From: Haloechinothrix halophila YIM 93223
GTDB lineage: Bacteria > Actinomycetota > Actinomycetes > Mycobacteriales > Pseudonocardiaceae
DNA length: 64,000 nucleotides
Reading direction: 5' to 3'
Assembly: GCF_000504245.1 (NCBI RefSeq)
Contig: NZ_KI632509.1
Span: 1,487,723 to 1,551,722, forward strand
Shown here in pieces: positions 62,215 through 64,000 of the stretch. A model generated the notes under the pieces. That model was not told the origin of the DNA. It worked only from the letters and a program-made list of their open reading frames with translations, and did not search any database. A program made the translations under genes and the position numbers. Each line of letters starts with the position of its first letter. Positions within the stretch are counted from its first letter, which is position 1.

Positions 62215-64000
62215 TCAGAACGAACCGCTCGTGACGCCGCCATAACCGCTGGCGGGCGTCGTGAACGCGTTGTTCGAACCCGGCTGCCACTCGTCAGCCG
62301 TGTCCGGGTAGTTGTCCTCCTGTCGCTTGATGCACTTCCACTCCACCGCCGTGCTCGGCGGTAGCTTGCTGATGGTGCCCGTCCAGGTCGGGTAGTTCGT
62401 CGGCTCCAGCTTGACCGCGCTGGCGACCGACCACTCACCGAGTTGGGGGACATTGCCGACAGCATAGACGGACTGACCCGTCACCGTGTTGCCGTTGTCA
62501 CACTGGAATTCCATCGACACTGGCTCCTGGCCGAGCGTGAACTCGAACGTCGTGCCGTTCGAAACGGACAGCGAGTCCGATTTCGCCACGATCAGGTTGC
62601 CGCCCGCGTTGTACCAGCCGCTGGTCGCGGCATCGAACTCCGCTTTGTTGGCGTGCTGGGTCAGCGCGGTGCCGTTCAGCGTGACGGCTGACGCCTGGGT
62701 GTCGGCGACCAGCTCGACGACGTTGGCCCTGCTGGCGGGCGCGCCGTCGTAGCTGCCGGACGCCGCCCCGACGGTCACGGTGGCGGTGGAGCCGGACAGC
62801 TGCTGGCTGATCACCGTGCTGCGCTTCGCACCCGACTGGTAGCTCACCGTAGCGCCGTCGTCTTCCACCAGCGTGAAGTCCGACGCCGTCTCGTCGGCGT
62901 AGACCCGCGTGATCAGCTCGTCGCGGGTGCTGCCGTCGGAGCGCTTGCCCATGACGTTCAACGTCTTGTCGTCGACGTGCATCTTCGGCACGATCGCGCC
63001 CGCCTTGGCGTAGGCGGGCAACTGGAACTCGCCGTTGCGCCACAGCGGAACGTCGGTCAGCCACTCGCCGGTACTGACGTGCTTCGTGTTGGTGTGATAG
63101 TCGAACCACGTGCCTGCTGGCAGGTACATATCGCGCTTGCGCTCACCGGCACCGGCCACTATCCCGACAAGCAGGTCGGATCCGACCATTTTCTGGTGGC
63201 CCATTTCCCGGACGTTCGGATCGTCCTGGAAGTGATACACCAGCGGCGGGACAAGCGGCTCACCCTCGGTGTGCGCACGATGCGCCAGCGAGTAGTAGTA
63301 CGGCGTCAGCTCGTAGCGTTGCCGCAGGTTCTCCCGGTTGCTCGCCGCATCGCCAATCCGGTTGGGCTTGGTCTCGTGGCACTCGCACAGATCCTCGGTG
63401 TGCGGGCGCACCGGAACGTCGAACCACGCCGAGTTCGCGAACCACTGGGTGTAGAGCTCGTCCAGATCGGTGTCCAGCATCTCCCTGCGGAACCCGCCGA
63501 TGTCCGAACCGTAATAGTCCACACCGGACATCGACATGTGCATCTGGACGTTCTGTTGCGCCGCGAGCGCGGTCAGCTTCGATCCGATGTCGCCGGACCA
63601 CATCGCGGCACCGGTGCGTTGGATGCCCGCTGCACCGGAACGGGTGAGCAGGAACGGCCGAGCCGTCTCGCCGTTCGCCGCATACTGGTCGGCGATACCT
63701 TCGGCCCACTTCAGGTTGTAGACGTTGTGGTAGTCGGCGTGTGCGTGCTTGCCAGGTAACACACCCGCCGTCCAATCCGCACTGTCGTACATCTCCGGCT
63801 CGCCAAGATCGAGCCAGTGACCGAGCACGCCCTCGTCCAGCAGGTGCTGGCGTTGGTTGTTGTGCCAGCGTGCGCTCGCGGCGTCCTGGGTCCAGTCGAT
63901 CATGCCGCCCCGGCCCCACCAGTCGTTCTCGGTGAGATACACCGGGTCGCAGGTCGAGCAGCCCGCTCGCACCAGATAGCCGTTGGACGCCATGTCGCTG
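62215..64000 (-). CDS. GH31 glycosidase with C-terminal CBM20-like domain (5' part outside window)
   Basis: About 594 visible residues; the frame is open to the window edge. The GH31 catalytic nucleophile is visible in HWLDLGEPEMYD and the acid/base in MWSGDIGSK, followed by FRREMLDTDLDELYTQWF and MVGSDLLVGIVAGAGERKRDMYLPAGTWFDYHT. The last 95 residues (VSMEFQCDNGNTVTGQSVYAVGNVPQLGEWSVASAVKLEPTNYPTWTGTISKLPPSTAVEWKCI, in part) resemble a CBM20 starch-binding domain. It should act outside the cell on alpha-glucans, possibly as an alpha-glucosidase or glucosyltransferase of the DLGEPE subgroup. Confidence 0.85.
   Translation of the reverse strand, partial: SDMASNGYLVRAGCSTCDPVYLTENDWWGRGGMIDWTQDAASARWHNNQRQHLLDEGVLGHWLDLGEPEMYDSADWTAGVLPGKHAHADYHNVYNLKWAEGIADQYAANGETARPFLLTRSGAAGIQRTGAAMWSGDIGSKLTALAAQQNVQMHMSMSGVDYYGSDIGGFRREMLDTDLDELYTQWFANSAWFDVPVRPHTEDLCECHETKPNRIGDAASNRENLRQRYELTPYYYSLAHRAHTEGEPLVPPLVYHFQDDPNVREMGHQKMVGSDLLVGIVAGAGERKRDMYLPAGTWFDYHTNTKHVSTGEWLTDVPLWRNGEFQLPAYAKAGAIVPKMHVDDKTLNVMGKRSDGSTRDELITRVYADETASDFTLVEDDGATVSYQSGAKRSTVISQQLSGSTATVTVGAASGSYDGAPASRANVVELVADTQASAVTLNGTALTQHANKAEFDAATSGWYNAGGNLIVAKSDSLSVSNGTTFEFTLGQEPVSMEFQCDNGNTVTGQSVYAVGNVPQLGEWSVASAVKLEPTNYPTWTGTISKLPPSTAVEWKCIKRQEDNYPDTADEWQPGSNNAFTTPASGYGGVTSGSF

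Overview
The window is high-GC actinobacterial chromosome with actinobacterial regulatory habits: many GTG starts, leaderless promoters, Tat and lipoprotein signals, a mycothiol-dependent enzyme, a DUF574 methyltransferase, a CstR-type regulator and mycobacterial-style methyl-branched lipid genes. A member of Pseudonocardiaceae is the most likely source. That placement is inference from gene content. No rRNA, tRNA, CRISPR array or prophage is visible, and the only mobile element is an IS481-like transposase fragment at the left edge.

Layout. 1-850: 3' end of an IS481-type transposase and its terminal repeats, abutting half of a palindromic intergenic element. 1-3.7 kb: PadR regulator plus a FadH-type dienoyl-CoA reductase. 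3.7-9.4 kb (minus): a cell-wall operon of a low-complexity membrane protein, one protein joining a SEDS (RodA/FtsW) polymerase to a class B penicillin-binding protein, and an MreB-like actin. 9.5-16.3 kb: methyltransferase, PAS-GGDEF-EAL c-di-GMP protein, small secreted protein, secreted lysyl-oxidase-like copper enzyme, AMIN-like lipoprotein, polytopic membrane protein. 16.4-22.1 kb: cytochrome P450, the persulfide sensor CstR and its target CstB with two matching operators, and a large LuxR/STAND regulator. 22.1-27.7 kb: MFS transporter, small secreted protein, a flavoprotein/methyltransferase pair for C-methylated fatty acids, and a hotdog thioesterase.

27.7-33.3 kb: Tat-exported metallophosphoesterase, secreted M14 carboxypeptidase, and a frameshifted DUF4234 gene flanked by two 21-bp tandem-repeat arrays in opposite orientation. 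33.4-39.7 kb: complete branched-chain amino-acid type ABC operon (livGFHMK, minus) divergent from a PucR regulator. 40.1-43.5 kb: leaderless vapBC, htpG and a TetR repressor. 43.6-47.2 kb: oxidoreductase and HAD hydrolase behind paired TetR operators, a 43-residue membrane protein and a second MFS transporter. 47.3-51.6 kb: complete carbohydrate-type ABC importer. 51.6-60.9 kb: LVIVD/PA-domain secreted protein, mycothiol-dependent isomerase-like protein, two exported CehA/McbA-type PHP hydrolases, aromatic amino-acid type decarboxylase, ABM monooxygenase and a thioesterase. 61.0-64 kb: MsmX/UgpC-type ATPase and the 3' part of a GH31 glycosidase with a C-terminal starch-binding domain.

Points most worth a second look: the SEDS-PBP fusion operon, the CstR/CstB circuit with a pseudo-rhodanese domain, a palindromic element family whose inner stem changes while staying paired, the inverted 21-bp tandem arrays around a broken gene, and short Shine-Dalgarno-led ORFs directly before two MFS genes, the PadR gene and the mreB-like gene.
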